Notes: generated by a model not told the origin, from the letters alone. DNA of 64,000 bases from Chloroflexota bacterium (GCA_028873965.1 JAPPMU010000019.1:58820-122819), one strand, 5' to 3'. Shown: positions 1 through 8,803, counted from the first letter of the stretch. Numbers and translations are program-made.

Positions 1-130
1 CGCCGTATCCGAGGCCGACGGTTCCCGCGTCCGTCTCCACCCGAACCACGATCTGCCAGAAGTGGGTGCGCCAGGACGGAACGACGTACCGATAGTTTGG
101 ATAGACGGCGCGTACTTCGGTGATTTTCAT
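1..130 (-). CDS. Enolase-superfamily enzyme (mandelate racemase/muconate lactonizing type), N-terminal fragment cut by the window edge
   Basis: Reading leftwards from an ATG at 130, 43 codons are visible, beginning MKITEVRAVYP and ending ETDAGTVGLGYG. This is the usual capping-domain start of mandelate racemase/muconate lactonizing enzymes: a KIT-V opening strand, then a V-ETD-G--GLGYG strand. The ATG directly abuts the TAG stop of the upstream amidohydrolase gene (131-133), so the two are almost certainly co-transcribed and probably translationally coupled. The catalytic barrel lies outside the window, so the substrate (a sugar acid or other carboxylic acid in this superfamily) cannot be judged. 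Confidence 0.75.
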   Translation of the reverse strand, partial: MKITEVRAVYPNYRYVVPSWRTHFWQIVVRVETDAGTVGLGYG

Positions 131-1549
131 CTATTCGACCGGCCCGCCCAGCGGCGCGACGGGTGAGCCGCTTTCCAGGAAGGTTCCGTAGCCCGGGTTC
201 TGCTGGATCTCGCCGTCCTGCAACAGGACCTGCCCCCGCAGCATGGTCATCCACGGGCGGCCGTTGACCTGCCAGCCCTCGAACAGGGTGTATCCCGCGT
301 TGCTGTGGTGGTCGCTGGCGGTGACGATGCGGTCGCCGTTGGGGTCCAGGATGAGGAAGTCGGCGTCCGAGCCCACCTGGATCACGCCCTTGCGCGGGTA
401 GATGCCAAAGATGCGGGCCGGGTTTTCGGCCATGACGCGGGCCAGCCACCAGATGGGCAGGCCTCGCTTGACCACGCCCTCGCTGTACATCAGCGGCACG
501 ATGGTCTCGATGCCGGGTGAGCCGAAGGGCACGGACATGCCGTTGGCGTCGACGAAGATGTTGTCCCAGCCCGGCTGCTTCAGCTCCTGGGGATGCGGTG
601 AGTGGTCGCTGGCCACGATGGACACGTGGCCCTGGCGCAATCCATCCCACAGCGCGTCGCGGTCGGGTCCGTCGTCAGGTCGCAGCGGCGGACCGATCTT
701 CGCCAATGGGCCGCGCTCGGCCATCTGGGCGTCGGACAGCAGCAGGTACTGCGGGCAAGTCTCGGTCCAGACCCGCTGCCCGAGGCTCTGGGCCTGCTTG
801 ATCCGTTCCAGCCCCAGCTGGGTGCTGAGGTGCACCACGTAGGTGGGGCATCGAGTTGCGGCGGACATCTTCACCGCCCGGTTGATTGCCTCCTCTTCCG
901 CCCAGTCCGGGCACGCCGTGGGGAAGTCCGTGGGGTGAGTGTGTCCCTCGCCGATGAGCTTGTTCTCGAGGTATTCGATGATGTTGCCGCTCTCGCAGTG
1001 GAGTTGCAGGACGCCTCCGCCACGACCTACCAGGTCCATCGCCTCGCAGATGTAGTCGTCGTCGCACATCCTGCCGGGCCGTTTCTTATAGGTCATGAAC
1101 ATCTTGAAGGACTTGACGCCCAGGTCGATGGCCTGGGGCAGCCCCGACAGGATGCTCGGACGGTTCTGCAGGATGAAGTGAAAGGCGAAATCGGTGAGGG
1201 CGACTTGCTCCACGGTTTCGCGGGTGCGGTGCGTCGCCTGCGGCAGCGTTTCATCGCCTTCCAGCTGGTAGGTGCCGAAGGGCACCAGGGTGGTCAGGCC
1301 GGCATGGGCGGCGGCCAACGACCCCAGGGCGTAGTCGTCGTGGCCGTCCAGATGGACGTGGCTGTCGATCAGGCCGGGCAGCACGAACTTGCCGGAAGCG
1401 TCGATGTACCGGTCAGCCGGCGGCAGGTAGTTTTCCGGTCCAATTGCGACTATCTTCTCGCCGGCGACGGCAATGGAATTCTCGTAGACCTGCGACGAGG
1501 TTACGATTTGCCCGCCCACGATGACCGTATCCACGTGATTCGCTGCCAT
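131..1549 (-). CDS. Dihydropyrimidinase/hydantoinase-like cyclic amidohydrolase
   Basis: A 472-residue enzyme of the dihydropyrimidinase/dihydroorotase branch of the amidohydrolase superfamily, which opens cyclic amides such as hydantoins and dihydropyrimidines in the cytoplasm. All expected metal ligands can be seen: DSHVHLD (H64, H66), the carboxylated lysine in SFKMF (K149), QLHCE (H184), VVHLS (H240) and ASDHSP (D315). Length and motif order fit the family (450-480 aa). The ATG at 1549 follows a strong GAGGAGGGG ribosome site. It is the first gene of a probable two-gene unit with the enolase-superfamily gene, whose ATG touches this stop codon. The exact ring substrate is not deducible; allantoinase and phenylhydantoinase are alternatives within the same fold. 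Confidence 0.88.
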   Translation of the reverse strand: MAANHVDTVIVGGQIVTSSQVYENSIAVAGEKIVAIGPENYLPPADRYIDASGKFVLPGLIDSHVHLDGHDDYALGSLAAAHAGLTTLVPFGTYQLEGDETLPQATHRTRETVEQVALTDFAFHFILQNRPSILSGLPQAIDLGVKSFKMFMTYKKRPGRMCDDDYICEAMDLVGRGGGVLQLHCESGNIIEYLENKLIGEGHTHPTDFPTACPDWAEEEAINRAVKMSAATRCPTYVVHLSTQLGLERIKQAQSLGQRVWTETCPQYLLLSDAQMAERGPLAKIGPPLRPDDGPDRDALWDGLRQGHVSIVASDHSPHPQELKQPGWDNIFVDANGMSVPFGSPGIETIVPLMYSEGVVKRGLPIWWLARVMAENPARIFGIYPRKGVIQVGSDADFLILDPNGDRIVTASDHHSNAGYTLFEGWQVNGRPWMTMLRGQVLLQDGEIQQNPGYGTFLESGSPVAPLGGPVE

Positions 1550-1567
1550 AATATTCCCCTCCTCAAT

Positions 1568-1671
1568 GTCGTTGCGAGCTCAGCGTGCCAATCTCGTCGG
1601 CGCAGCGAGCGCGTGGGCGACGTCATCTACATGGCACGAGATTGCCACGTCGCCGCGCTTCTCGCAATGAC
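1568..1671. repeat. Palindromic repeat, family A
   Basis: About 104 bp with complementary ends: GTCGTTGCGAGC opens it, and GCTTCTCGCAATGAC closes it, with GGCAATCTCGT / ACGAGATTGCC type inner arms. It lies between two genes in the same orientation. The same element recurs about a dozen times in the window. Confidence 0.85.
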
Positions 1672-1682
1672 ACAAGTGAACG

Positions 1683-2855
1683 CTAGAAAACGCCCTGTGG
1701 TTCCAACCCCAGCAGGTACTGGCCCGCCGTTTCGTAGTGCACGTGGTGTCCCTGCACGTGCTGCGTGATGACGTGCATGTCCTGGAACCGTCGCTGGATT
1801 GGGTTTGACTGGAAAATACCGCTGGCTCCGCACAGGGTGTACGCGGCGTCCACTACCTGCGCCGACGTGCGGATGGCATGGGTCGCCGCCACCCGCAGCT
1901 GGATGCGCTCGTCGGTGGTGAGAATGCCCCGAGTGGATGCCGACTCCCAAAGACGCCCGTGCGCTTCCCGGAGGAAGGCCCTGGTCGAACTCTGCTGCGC
2001 GTGGGCCTCGCCTATGGTTCGTTGGGTGGTCTGATGGTCGCGCAGCAGCACGCCGGAGCGATAGGGTGTCCGGCTACCGCCCACCTCGATGGCGATGTCC
2101 AGGCTCTTGCGCGCCACTCCCAGCGCGACGGTGGCGAACCCGGTGGCGAAGAGCAGCGTGGTGGGTATGCCGTACAGTGGGCGGTCACACCAGGACGCGC
2201 CTTCCTGCACAAAGGTGCGTTCCTCCGGCACGAAGAGGTCGTCCACCTGGAAGCTGAAACTGCCGGTGCCGCGGAGTCCGGCGACCTGCCACAGGTCCAC
2301 CATCCTCACCTGGTCAATGGGCATCAGGTGCAGTCGTGTCTGTGGCGGTTGACCGTCGGCTCCCGCGCCGTTCTCCGGGATTACGGGGGCCAGCGCGGCG
2401 ATCCAGGTGGCGTGGTCGCTACCGCTGCTGAAGTTCCAGTGTCCGCTCAACCGGAAACCACCCGGCGTCGGCACCGATTTCGACCCGGCGGCCGGCGGCC
2501 CGTTGGTCACCACCGCCCGCGGCTCACCCCAAATCTCTTGCGCCGTGGCCATCGCCATCCGCGTGGACCTGGTTGAGAAGACGTTGTTCTGGTTCAGGCA
2601 CCAGGCGACGCTGGCATCGGCCCCCGCAAACATCTCCAGGATGTTCAGGAAATCGGGATGGGCCAACTCGGCGCCGCCCAGATCCCGGGGCAGCAGCAGG
2701 CGGAAGAACCCGGCGTCGGCCATGTCCGCGGCGAGGTCGGGCGGCATCTGCCGTTCGGCGTCGATCCAGTCGGCGGCCTCGTCCACGCGGGCCACGAAGT
2801 CGGGAGCGGCAGCGAGGTAGTGGTCAATGTCGGTGGGTACGGCGATGGTGGTCAT
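1683..2855 (-). CDS. Acyl-CoA-dehydrogenase-like flavin monooxygenase (HsaA/DszC type)
   Basis: A 390-residue protein with the acyl-CoA dehydrogenase fold: helical N-terminal domain (1-120), beta domain containing GGFRLSGHWNFSSGSDHA (132-149), and a helical C-terminal domain ending with QRRFQDMHVITQHVQ. The SG-W-FSSG-DHA segment is typical of the group D flavin monooxygenases (HsaA, DszC and relatives), which take reduced flavin from a partner reductase and hydroxylate aromatic or sulfur compounds. It is less typical of true acyl-CoA dehydrogenases. No flavin reductase gene lies nearby. The ATG at 2855 has only a weak GAGAGA site. It stands alone between a family A repeat and the clan AA protease gene. 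Substrate unknown. Confidence 0.8.
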   Translation of the reverse strand: MTTIAVPTDIDHYLAAAPDFVARVDEAADWIDAERQMPPDLAADMADAGFFRLLLPRDLGGAELAHPDFLNILEMFAGADASVAWCLNQNNVFSTRSTRMAMATAQEIWGEPRAVVTNGPPAAGSKSVPTPGGFRLSGHWNFSSGSDHATWIAALAPVIPENGAGADGQPPQTRLHLMPIDQVRMVDLWQVAGLRGTGSFSFQVDDLFVPEERTFVQEGASWCDRPLYGIPTTLLFATGFATVALGVARKSLDIAIEVGGSRTPYRSGVLLRDHQTTQRTIGEAHAQQSSTRAFLREAHGRLWESASTRGILTTDERIQLRVAATHAIRTSAQVVDAAYTLCGASGIFQSNPIQRRFQDMHVITQHVQGHHVHYETAGQYLLGLEPQGVF

Positions 2856-2912
2856 TTTGTCTCTCGATGCAGGATTAATTGCCGCTTACGTTACACGGGC
2901 GCGAATATGGTG

Positions 2913-3302
2913 TCAAAGGAGGCGTTCAGGTCGTGCTTCCTCGATGACTACAGCGCCGCCGTCCCAGGCGCCTATGGTAATCCAGTTATCCCGCAACAGC
3001 TCCATGCCCAGCAACGGTTGGTCAATTGACTCGAGAACTTCCACCCAGTGGAATCGTCCATGCCACATTATGCGGGTTTGATAGTAGGGGAAATGCCCCG
3101 TTTCACCGCTGGCCACGGTGGCGGGTAGGGTGCCGATTTTGGCCAACCCCAGCTCCCGAATGACTGCTTCGGGCAGCGTCAGCCATCCGGTAAAGCCGGT
3201 ATCGACGATAACGTCGCACCGGAGCAAGCCTTCGTTGGCGTACTCCACGGATACGGTGAGCCATGGTTCCAGGTTCCAGCTCGCCGTCCGCGCGTTCTGC
3301 AA
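2913..3302 (-). CDS. Clan AA (retropepsin-like) aspartic protease, small
   Basis: A 129-residue single-domain protein with the active-site motif VIVDTGFTGWLTLP (catalytic D34) and a second hydrophobic strand LLGMELLRDN near the C-terminus. This is the arrangement of small bacterial clan AA aspartic proteases that act as homodimers, like retropepsin. Start: TTG at 3302 preceded by AGGGGGCGGG; no in-frame ATG fits better without losing the N-terminal strand. It follows the small hypothetical gene 3311-3580 with an 8-bp gap, so the two form a pair read leftwards. A role as protease, or as a degenerate antitoxin-like partner, is possible; the DTG triad argues for catalytic competence. Confidence 0.75.
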   Translation of the reverse strand: MQNARTASWNLEPWLTVSVEYANEGLLRCDVIVDTGFTGWLTLPEAVIRELGLAKIGTLPATVASGETGHFPYYQTRIMWHGRFHWVEVLESIDQPLLGMELLRDNWITIGAWDGGAVVIEEARPERLL

Positions 3303-3310
3303 CCCGCCCC

Positions 3311-3580
3311 CTAATCACGGCGCTGGCTGCGGGGCCGATAGCGCGAACCCATGCGGTACACCGCCGGAGACCCGACCCTTTCCGCCCAGGTGAAGGCGTT
3401 GGGGCGTCGCTTTCGCAAGCGCAAGTCAGCGGTCAGACTGTTTTTGGCGATCTCGTAGTCGCCGCTTTTCACGTCGATGACCACCACCTTGCCCTTGTGC
3501 TCCGGCCCCAGGGTCGGGCGTATCTTGTCGTTGTATATGGCGCGCCCGATGGCCGGCGCATTGCCTCCGTTGAACTTCAT
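3311..3580 (-). CDS. Small conserved hypothetical protein paired with the clan AA protease
   Basis: 89 residues starting MKFNGGNAPAIGRAIYND, chosen because AGGGAG lies 8 nt upstream of the ATG at 3580; an ATG at 3610 is possible but has a poorer site. It has a central strand KVVVIDVKSGDYEIA and a basic stretch RLRKRRPNAFTW. I recall similar small proteins (with a DYEIA-N-LTADLRLR core) next to clan AA proteases, so the pair is probably functional together, but no biochemical role is known to me. No signal peptide or membrane segment is visible. Confidence 0.6.
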   Translation of the reverse strand: MKFNGGNAPAIGRAIYNDKIRPTLGPEHKGKVVVIDVKSGDYEIAKNSLTADLRLRKRRPNAFTWAERVGSPAVYRMGSRYRPRSQRRD

Positions 3581-3810
3581 GATATTCGCTCCCTGACGGG
3601 ATTTTAGCATTGCCACTGACGGTAATGTCCGCGTCCATCGGCGGCCTCCAAAATCCTGTTGCCGGTTGTTCTTGTTGGGTGTGAAACGCGCGCCCTCCCC
3701 GGCGCCATAACACTCCGGCCGGACTCAACAATTGCCCCGCTCGCGAACGGTAGCCGGCAACCCCCAAGCCGGCTACAATCGCGCCATCAGCAAATGTTAG
3801 GGGGATTGTA

Positions 3811-4689
3811 ATGGCTTTGTTCGAGGGATTTGATCGTATGCTGGTGGAGACCGGCGGCGAGCCGGTGAACCTGGTGAAGGGTGGTAGCGGTCCCCCGCTT
3901 CTGCTGCTGCACGGTTACCCGCAGACGCACACCATGTGGCACAAGATCGCGCCGCGGCTGGCGGAGGACTTCACGGTGGTCGCGGCCGACCTGCGCGGCT
4001 ACGGCGACAGCGGCAAGCCGCAAGGCAGCCCCGATCACTTCAACCACTGCAAGCGGGCCCAGGCGCAGGACCTGGTGGACGCCATGAGCCACCTGGGGTT
4101 CGATACCTTCTTCCTGGGCAGCCACGACCGCGGCGCCCGTGTGGCCCATCGCCTGACCAAGGACCATCCCGAGCGCGTGCTGCGCCTGGCGACGCTGGAC
4201 ATCGTGCCCACGCGCCACATGTTCAGCATCGTGAACAAGGAATTTGCGACCAACACCTACCACTGGTTCTTCCTGATCCAGCCCTACGATTTTCCGGAGC
4301 GGGTGATCGGGGCCGACCCTGACTACTTCATCCGCTCGCGGTTCATGCGGGAGCGCAACGCCGAGGAGGTGTTTCCGCCGGAGGCCGTGGAGGAGTACGT
4401 GCGCTGCTTCAGCAACCCCGACGCCATTCACGGCGCATGCGAGGACTATCGGGCCGGCGCGAGCATCGACCTGGAACATGACGAGGCCGATTTCGAGAAC
4501 AAGGTGAACTGCCCCCACCTGGCGTTGTGGAGCGACCGGGGTTACGTGGGCCGCACCCAGGACGTCCTCGGCGTTTGGCGCAACTATTCCAACAACGTGG
4601 AGGGGCAATCGCTGCCCTGCGGCCATTACATCGCCGAGGAACTGCCCGACGACGCGTACCGCCTCCTCCACGAATTCTTCACCCGGTAG
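3811..4689 (+). CDS. Alpha/beta hydrolase, fluoroacetate/haloacetate dehalogenase type
   Basis: 292 residues, alpha/beta hydrolase fold. The nucleophile region reads SHDRGAR (D106, R107, R110), an Asp rather than the Ser of esterases; HWFFLIQP (H151, W152), Y213 and GHYIAEE (H272) follow. This set matches the catalytic Asp, the carboxylate-binding arginines, the halide-binding His-Trp-Tyr and the catalytic His described for fluoroacetate dehalogenases. Reaction: hydrolytic removal of halide from haloacetates in the cytoplasm. Start ATG at 3811 follows AGGGGGATTGTA, with a TACAAT -10-like box at 3774-3779. Some family members are epoxide hydrolases, but the HW pair favours a dehalogenase. Confidence 0.8.
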   Translation: MALFEGFDRMLVETGGEPVNLVKGGSGPPLLLLHGYPQTHTMWHKIAPRLAEDFTVVAADLRGYGDSGKPQGSPDHFNHCKRAQAQDLVDAMSHLGFDTFFLGSHDRGARVAHRLTKDHPERVLRLATLDIVPTRHMFSIVNKEFATNTYHWFFLIQPYDFPERVIGADPDYFIRSRFMRERNAEEVFPPEAVEEYVRCFSNPDAIHGACEDYRAGASIDLEHDEADFENKVNCPHLALWSDRGYVGRTQDVLGVWRNYSNNVEGQSLPCGHYIAEELPDDAYRLLHEFFTR

Positions 4690-4700
4690 GATCAGGCCCT

Positions 4701-4792
4701 GTCATTGCGAGCGCAAGTGTAGCAATCTCGTTCAGGCAACGGCCGTTGCTACGATAACGAGATTGCCACGTCGCTGCGCTCCTCGCAATGAC
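4701..4792. repeat. Palindromic repeat, family A
   Basis: GTCATTGCGAGCGCAAG opens and GCTCCTCGCAATGAC closes a 92-bp imperfect palindrome between two plus-strand genes. Open reading continues through its right arm into the MmgE/PrpD frame, giving a false N-terminal extension. Confidence 0.88.
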
Positions 4793-4816
4793 AGCGATTT
4801 AGAGTTGGAGGCCGCC

Positions 4817-6169
4817 GTGCCGCAAGATTATCTGGATTTGCTGGCCGAGTTTGTCGCCGAAACACGCTGGGAGGACTTTGACCCCGCCGCCATCGCCGCC
4901 GCCAAGGACGTGGTGCTGGACACTGTCGGCGCGATCCTAGCCGGCAGCCGCTTGTCCGAAAATGCCAACTTCGCCGGGCTTGCCGCGACCATGAGCGGGC
5001 CCGGCAAGTCAACCGTCTTGGGGCACGCGAATCGGGTGCAGCCGGTATGGGCCACCATGGTCAACGCCACCGCCGGCGTGTCGCTGGAAATGGATGAGGG
5101 CAACCGCCTGGGCGGCGGCCACCCGTCCATCCACGTGACGCCCGGGGCCATCGCCGTCGGCGAGGACCTGGGGCGCAGCGGCAGGGACGTGCTGGCCAGC
5201 ATCATCGTCGGCTACGAGGTAATCTCGCGCATCGGCACGGCAACCACCGTGAAAGCCGAAGTGCACTCCCACGGCACCTGGGGAACCATCGGCATCGCGG
5301 CCGCGGCGGCGCGACTCATGGGTTTCGACGCAGCGCAAACCCGGGTGGCGATGAACCTGGCCATGTCCATGAGCCCGGCCAACACCTGGACCCCCTGCAT
5401 CGAAGGGGCCACCGTACGCAACCTGTACCCCGGCCGGTCCGGTTTCCAGGGCATCATGGCGGCGCACCTCAGCCAATGCGGATACACGGCCATCGCCGAC
5501 GGGCCGGCGGACCTGTACCGGACTTTTCTGGGCGATGGGTTCGATCCCGACGCGGTAGTGGGCGGTTTGGGCGGCGACACGTACCGCATCCAGCAGAACT
5601 ATTTCAAGCTGCATGCCTGCTGCCTGTACAACCACCCGGTGCTGGACGCGGTGCAGGACCTGCTTCGCGAAGAGCCTTTCGCCCCTTCGGAGGTGAAGAG
5701 CATCGCGGTTACCGCGCCTCCCATCGCCGGCATCATGGCCGACCCGCACCCCGACAACATGCTGGCCGCCAAGTTCTCGATCCCCTACGCGGTGGCCGCC
5801 GCGATCTGCTACGGCCGCACCGACGTCACCGCCTTCCTGCCGGAGCGGGTGGACAACACGGACATCCGCGCCCTGGCTGAGCGCGTAACGCTGGATTCCG
5901 ACCCGGAGATGAACCTGCGCCGGTACGACTACCCGTCGGCGCGGGTCGCCGTGCAACTCGCCGACGGCCGGGTTCGCCGCGCCGAAGTCACCTCTCAGCG
6001 CGGAGACTTTTCCAACCCCGCCGGCCGGGAGGAACTGCTGGGCAAGTTCGACCTGCTGGCGCGGGATACCCTCGGCTCCGCTGGAGTGCAGCAGGTTATC
6101 GAAACGGTCAGCCGCCTGGACCGGCTGTCGGATGTGGGCGAACTGACCGCTCTACTGTCGACCCCGTAG
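4817..6169 (+). CDS. MmgE/PrpD family protein (2-methylcitrate dehydratase-like)
   Basis: 450 residues of the MmgE/PrpD fold: an all-alpha large domain with DTVGAILAGSR near residue 35 and HGTWGTIGIAAAAARLMG near 150, then a smaller alpha/beta domain. Family members include 2-methylcitrate dehydratase, cis-aconitate decarboxylase and iminodisuccinate epimerase, so the exact reaction on a di- or tricarboxylic acid is open. The start is taken as GTG at 4817, seven bases after GGAG; the upstream ATG at 4763 lies in a family A repeat and would add 18 repeat-encoded residues. A paralogue is encoded at 10700-12067. It converges with the amidohydrolase-2 gene across a family B element. Confidence 0.85.
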   Translation: MPQDYLDLLAEFVAETRWEDFDPAAIAAAKDVVLDTVGAILAGSRLSENANFAGLAATMSGPGKSTVLGHANRVQPVWATMVNATAGVSLEMDEGNRLGGGHPSIHVTPGAIAVGEDLGRSGRDVLASIIVGYEVISRIGTATTVKAEVHSHGTWGTIGIAAAAARLMGFDAAQTRVAMNLAMSMSPANTWTPCIEGATVRNLYPGRSGFQGIMAAHLSQCGYTAIADGPADLYRTFLGDGFDPDAVVGGLGGDTYRIQQNYFKLHACCLYNHPVLDAVQDLLREEPFAPSEVKSIAVTAPPIAGIMADPHPDNMLAAKFSIPYAVAAAICYGRTDVTAFLPERVDNTDIRALAERVTLDSDPEMNLRRYDYPSARVAVQLADGRVRRAEVTSQRGDFSNPAGREELLGKFDLLARDTLGSAGVQQVIETVSRLDRLSDVGELTALLSTP

Positions 6170-6172
6170 CCG

Positions 6173-6342
6173 CTAGGGCGTGTCGTCAAATTGAGTTGCC
6201 AAGCGTCGAACCGCTCCATTTCCGTCATTCCCGCGAAAGCGGGAATCCAAAACCGCCTGCTGTGTCAGAACGATTTGGATACGGAAACGCCTGGATTCCT
6301 GCTTCCGCAGGAATGACGAGATAATTTGGCGACACGCCCTAG
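6173..6342. repeat. Composite palindromic element: family B core inside CTAGGGCGTGTCGTCAAATT terminal inverted repeats
   Basis: The ends 6173-6192 and 6323-6342 are inverted copies, matching at 19 of 20 positions by eye. Inside lies the family B core (about 6224-6315): GTCATTCCCGCGAAAGCGGG at the left and CCTGCTTCCGCAGGAATGAC at the right. It sits at a convergent gene junction; the right end supplies the TAG stop of the minus-strand amidohydrolase gene. This is MITE-like structure with CTAG at both tips. Confidence 0.85.
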
Positions 6343-7355
6343 TACTCGATGCTGTAAATCCGGGCCGCGTTGTCGTGGAACATGGCGGCGCGCTCGCTGG
6401 CCGAGTAGCCCGACGTCATGCGCTTGAAGGCGTTGTACATGACGTTGTACGAGAAGGACACCTTGTCGGGCGGGAAGTTGCTCTCGAACAGGCAACGGTC
6501 GGGGCTGAACTGGTCGATGCAGTAGGTGATCAGCGGGCCCATCTCCTCCGCCAGCTGTTCGGATCCGATGGGGGTGGCCCGCGTGTGCCAGTCGAACCCG
6601 TAACGCGGCTGGCCCACGCCGCCCAGCTTCATCACCACGTTGGGGCATTGGGCCAGCGCCGCCACGCCCTCGCGCCAGGCCGGCATCACCTCGTCGTCCC
6701 GGTTTCCGTAGGGGCCGATGCGTATCAAACCGCCGATGTGGTTGGACACGATGGTCAGGTCAGGGAGGGCGTTGGCGAAATCAACCAAGTCAGAAAGCTG
6801 CGGAAAAAACACCACGTTTTCGTACACCAGCCCACGGTCGGACAGCACCTGGGCGCCGGCGCGCACTTGCGGATCCGCCAGCTTGTGCTCAGTGGAGCGG
6901 CTTTCCAACTCAGGATGGGGATCCCAGCCGGTGTTGTACCGGATGCCGCGAAAACGGTTGGGGCTGGCGGCCTGGAGCGCGTCCAGCACGCGAGCCACGT
7001 CGTCGCCCAGGGCGAGGTCAGCGGCGCCGATGATGGCGGCGGCGGCTTTGGTAGGGCCGTAGAGGCCGGTGGCGCTTGCAGCAGCTATACCCTGCACGAA
7101 TTCCACTTCGCCCACCGGACGCAGCTCTTCGGGCCCGTCGGGGCGGTACATCGAACGCGCTTCGAGGAATACCGTGGATCGGACGTTGTGTCCGCTGTTC
7201 ACGTCCGCGGCCAGCTCGTCCAGCAAGTAGCGATGGTACGGGACGCGATCCATACGAAAGTCCCAAAAGTGGTGGTGAGCGTCGCAGATGGGCAAGTCGG
7301 GCTCAAGTGAGGGTTCGGCGGTAAGGGCCAGCCAGTCGTTGTCTCCGTAAGGCAT
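6339..7355 (-). CDS. Amidohydrolase-2 family metal-dependent hydrolase
   Basis: 338 residues, TIM-barrel amidohydrolase of the PF04909 type. The first barrel strand carries ICDAHHHFWD (23-32), the metal/active-site motif; IVSNHIGGL and MKLGGVG follow, then the late FESNFPPDK strand with the conserved FESN. Related enzymes hydrolyse lactones (2-pyrone-4,6-dicarboxylate, sulfomuconolactone) or decarboxylate aromatic acids. The ATG at 7355 has GGAG upstream. A close paralogue lies at 51054-52079 with the same DP-HHHFWD---R-PYHRYLL-ELAAD-NSGHN pattern. The stop codon lies inside a composite family B element, so the C-terminus may have been reset by insertion. Confidence 0.85.
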   Translation of the reverse strand: MPYGDNDWLALTAEPSLEPDLPICDAHHHFWDFRMDRVPYHRYLLDELAADVNSGHNVRSTVFLEARSMYRPDGPEELRPVGEVEFVQGIAAASATGLYGPTKAAAAIIGAADLALGDDVARVLDALQAASPNRFRGIRYNTGWDPHPELESRSTEHKLADPQVRAGAQVLSDRGLVYENVVFFPQLSDLVDFANALPDLTIVSNHIGGLIRIGPYGNRDDEVMPAWREGVAALAQCPNVVMKLGGVGQPRYGFDWHTRATPIGSEQLAEEMGPLITYCIDQFSPDRCLFESNFPPDKVSFSYNVMYNAFKRMTSGYSASERAAMFHDNAARIYSIEY

Positions 7356-7457
7356 GGTTGCGCTCCGTGTGGGGTGTGCTCGGAAATTGTGTGAAAGATA
7401 GCAAACGGCCTCCCCCGGGTTTGGGAGAGGCGCGTGTGCAGATCGTATGGTTCGATG

Positions 7458-8747
7458 CTAGTCGTCAGCCGTGACCTCAGCGGGCTGCGCTGAGTACGTC
7501 TGTGCCTCGTAGGGTTGGCCGGTGGCGGGGTCAACCTCGAAGGGGCCGGGCAGATCCAGTTCCTTGGCCATTTCGCGGACGGCCGGAAGCACTTCCTGGC
7601 CCATGAGCCGCAGGCTGCGCATGGCGTCGTCGTGGGTCATGGCGCCGTCGCCGTCCCAGAAGAAGATGCTGCCGGGGCGGATGGTCTCCAGCACGTGGCG
7701 GATCTTCGGGATCACGCTGTCCGGCGTGCCGGAGATGATGGTGTAGTCGTTGACCTGCTGCTCGTAGGGGCGGGAGAGGACGCCGCCGGGGCCGGCGCTG
7801 CCGCCGCGGGCAGCAGTGGCTACATCGGTGGTGGGCAGGACGCGCCGCCGGGAGGTCAGGCCGGGGAGATGCAGTAGGGCCTGGTTGGTGGTGCCTTCGT
7901 TGCCGGCCAGGAACGGATTGCTCGGCCCCTGGACGTACTTGCGGCCGGTCTGCTCCGCCAGTTCCTCGGTCTCGTCAACGTGGACCTTCCACAGGTAGCC
8001 GATGTTCTGCGGGCCGGACTCGTAGCCCAGTTCGGCCGCGGTGTCGTGGTAGATCTGGAACGCCTGCTTGGTGGGTTCCATCTCAGTGGCCAGCATGATG
8101 TAGGGGATGCGCTGTTCGGCGGCCCACACCAGGGAGTCGCGGCTGACGACGCCGGGCAGCCAGATAGGCGGGTGCGGCTTCTGGTAGGGGCGCACCCACG
8201 GATTGACATGGCGGAAGTGGAAGTGCTTGCCCTCCCAGCGGAAGGGGCCGGGGGTGGTCCAGGCCTTGACGATGAGCTCGTGGGCCTCCTTGAACCGCTC
8301 CCAGTTGTAATGCGGCTCGATGTTGTGGGCCACGCTCTCACGGCCGGTGCCGCGCACCCAGCCGGAAACCAGCCGGCCGTGGGAGATCATGTCGATCATG
8401 GCCAGCTGCTCGACCAGCCACAGCGGGTCGTCCCAGAGGGGAAGGATGTTGCCCAGCAGTACGATCTTGGCCCGGTTGGTGATGCGAGCCAGGATGGATG
8501 CCTCCACGTTCATAGCGCCGCCCATGCAGAAGGGCGTGCTGTGGTGCTCGTTGAGCATCAGGCCATCGAAGCCCATCTCCTCGGCGTAGATCTTTTCGTC
8601 CAGGTAGCGGTTGTAGAGACCGGCGCCCAGTTCGGCATCGTAGATGTCGTTGCTGACGTTCAGGTCCATGATGGACTTGCCGGTGGCGCCAAAGTACCCG
8701 GATTTGGGGTCCTGGTACGGCCTTTCCGTAAAGTATCCGATAAACAT
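7458..8747 (-). CDS. Luciferase-like (LLM class) flavin-dependent monooxygenase
   Basis: 429 residues, bacterial-luciferase-like TIM barrel using reduced flavin. LNEHHS (65-70) after the second strand, SHGRLVSGWVRGTGRE, and a substrate-binding FRWEGKHFHFRHVNPWVRP region are all characteristic. The length is longer than the 330-370 usual for the family, with a low-complexity insertion around residues 285-325 and a Pro/Gln-rich tail. Start ATG at 8747 follows AAGGAGA. The gene is just downstream of nothing on its own strand except the small-protein duplication, so it is probably monocistronic. Oxidised substrate unknown; two other family members are at 17364 and 18706. Confidence 0.85.
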   Translation of the reverse strand: MFIGYFTERPYQDPKSGYFGATGKSIMDLNVSNDIYDAELGAGLYNRYLDEKIYAEEMGFDGLMLNEHHSTPFCMGGAMNVEASILARITNRAKIVLLGNILPLWDDPLWLVEQLAMIDMISHGRLVSGWVRGTGRESVAHNIEPHYNWERFKEAHELIVKAWTTPGPFRWEGKHFHFRHVNPWVRPYQKPHPPIWLPGVVSRDSLVWAAEQRIPYIMLATEMEPTKQAFQIYHDTAAELGYESGPQNIGYLWKVHVDETEELAEQTGRKYVQGPSNPFLAGNEGTTNQALLHLPGLTSRRRVLPTTDVATAARGGSAGPGGVLSRPYEQQVNDYTIISGTPDSVIPKIRHVLETIRPGSIFFWDGDGAMTHDDAMRSLRLMGQEVLPAVREMAKELDLPGPFEVDPATGQPYEAQTYSAQPAEVTADD

Positions 8748-8803
8748 GTCGCTTCTCCTTGCGCTTCCGGGTACGGCCGGATTTTACCATATGGAGGACG
8801 GGT

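Noticed and set aside
602..1768. 388-codon frame on the plus strand
   Set aside because: Antisense to the dihydropyrimidinase-like gene, with no recognisable motif; long antisense frames are common in GC-rich DNA.
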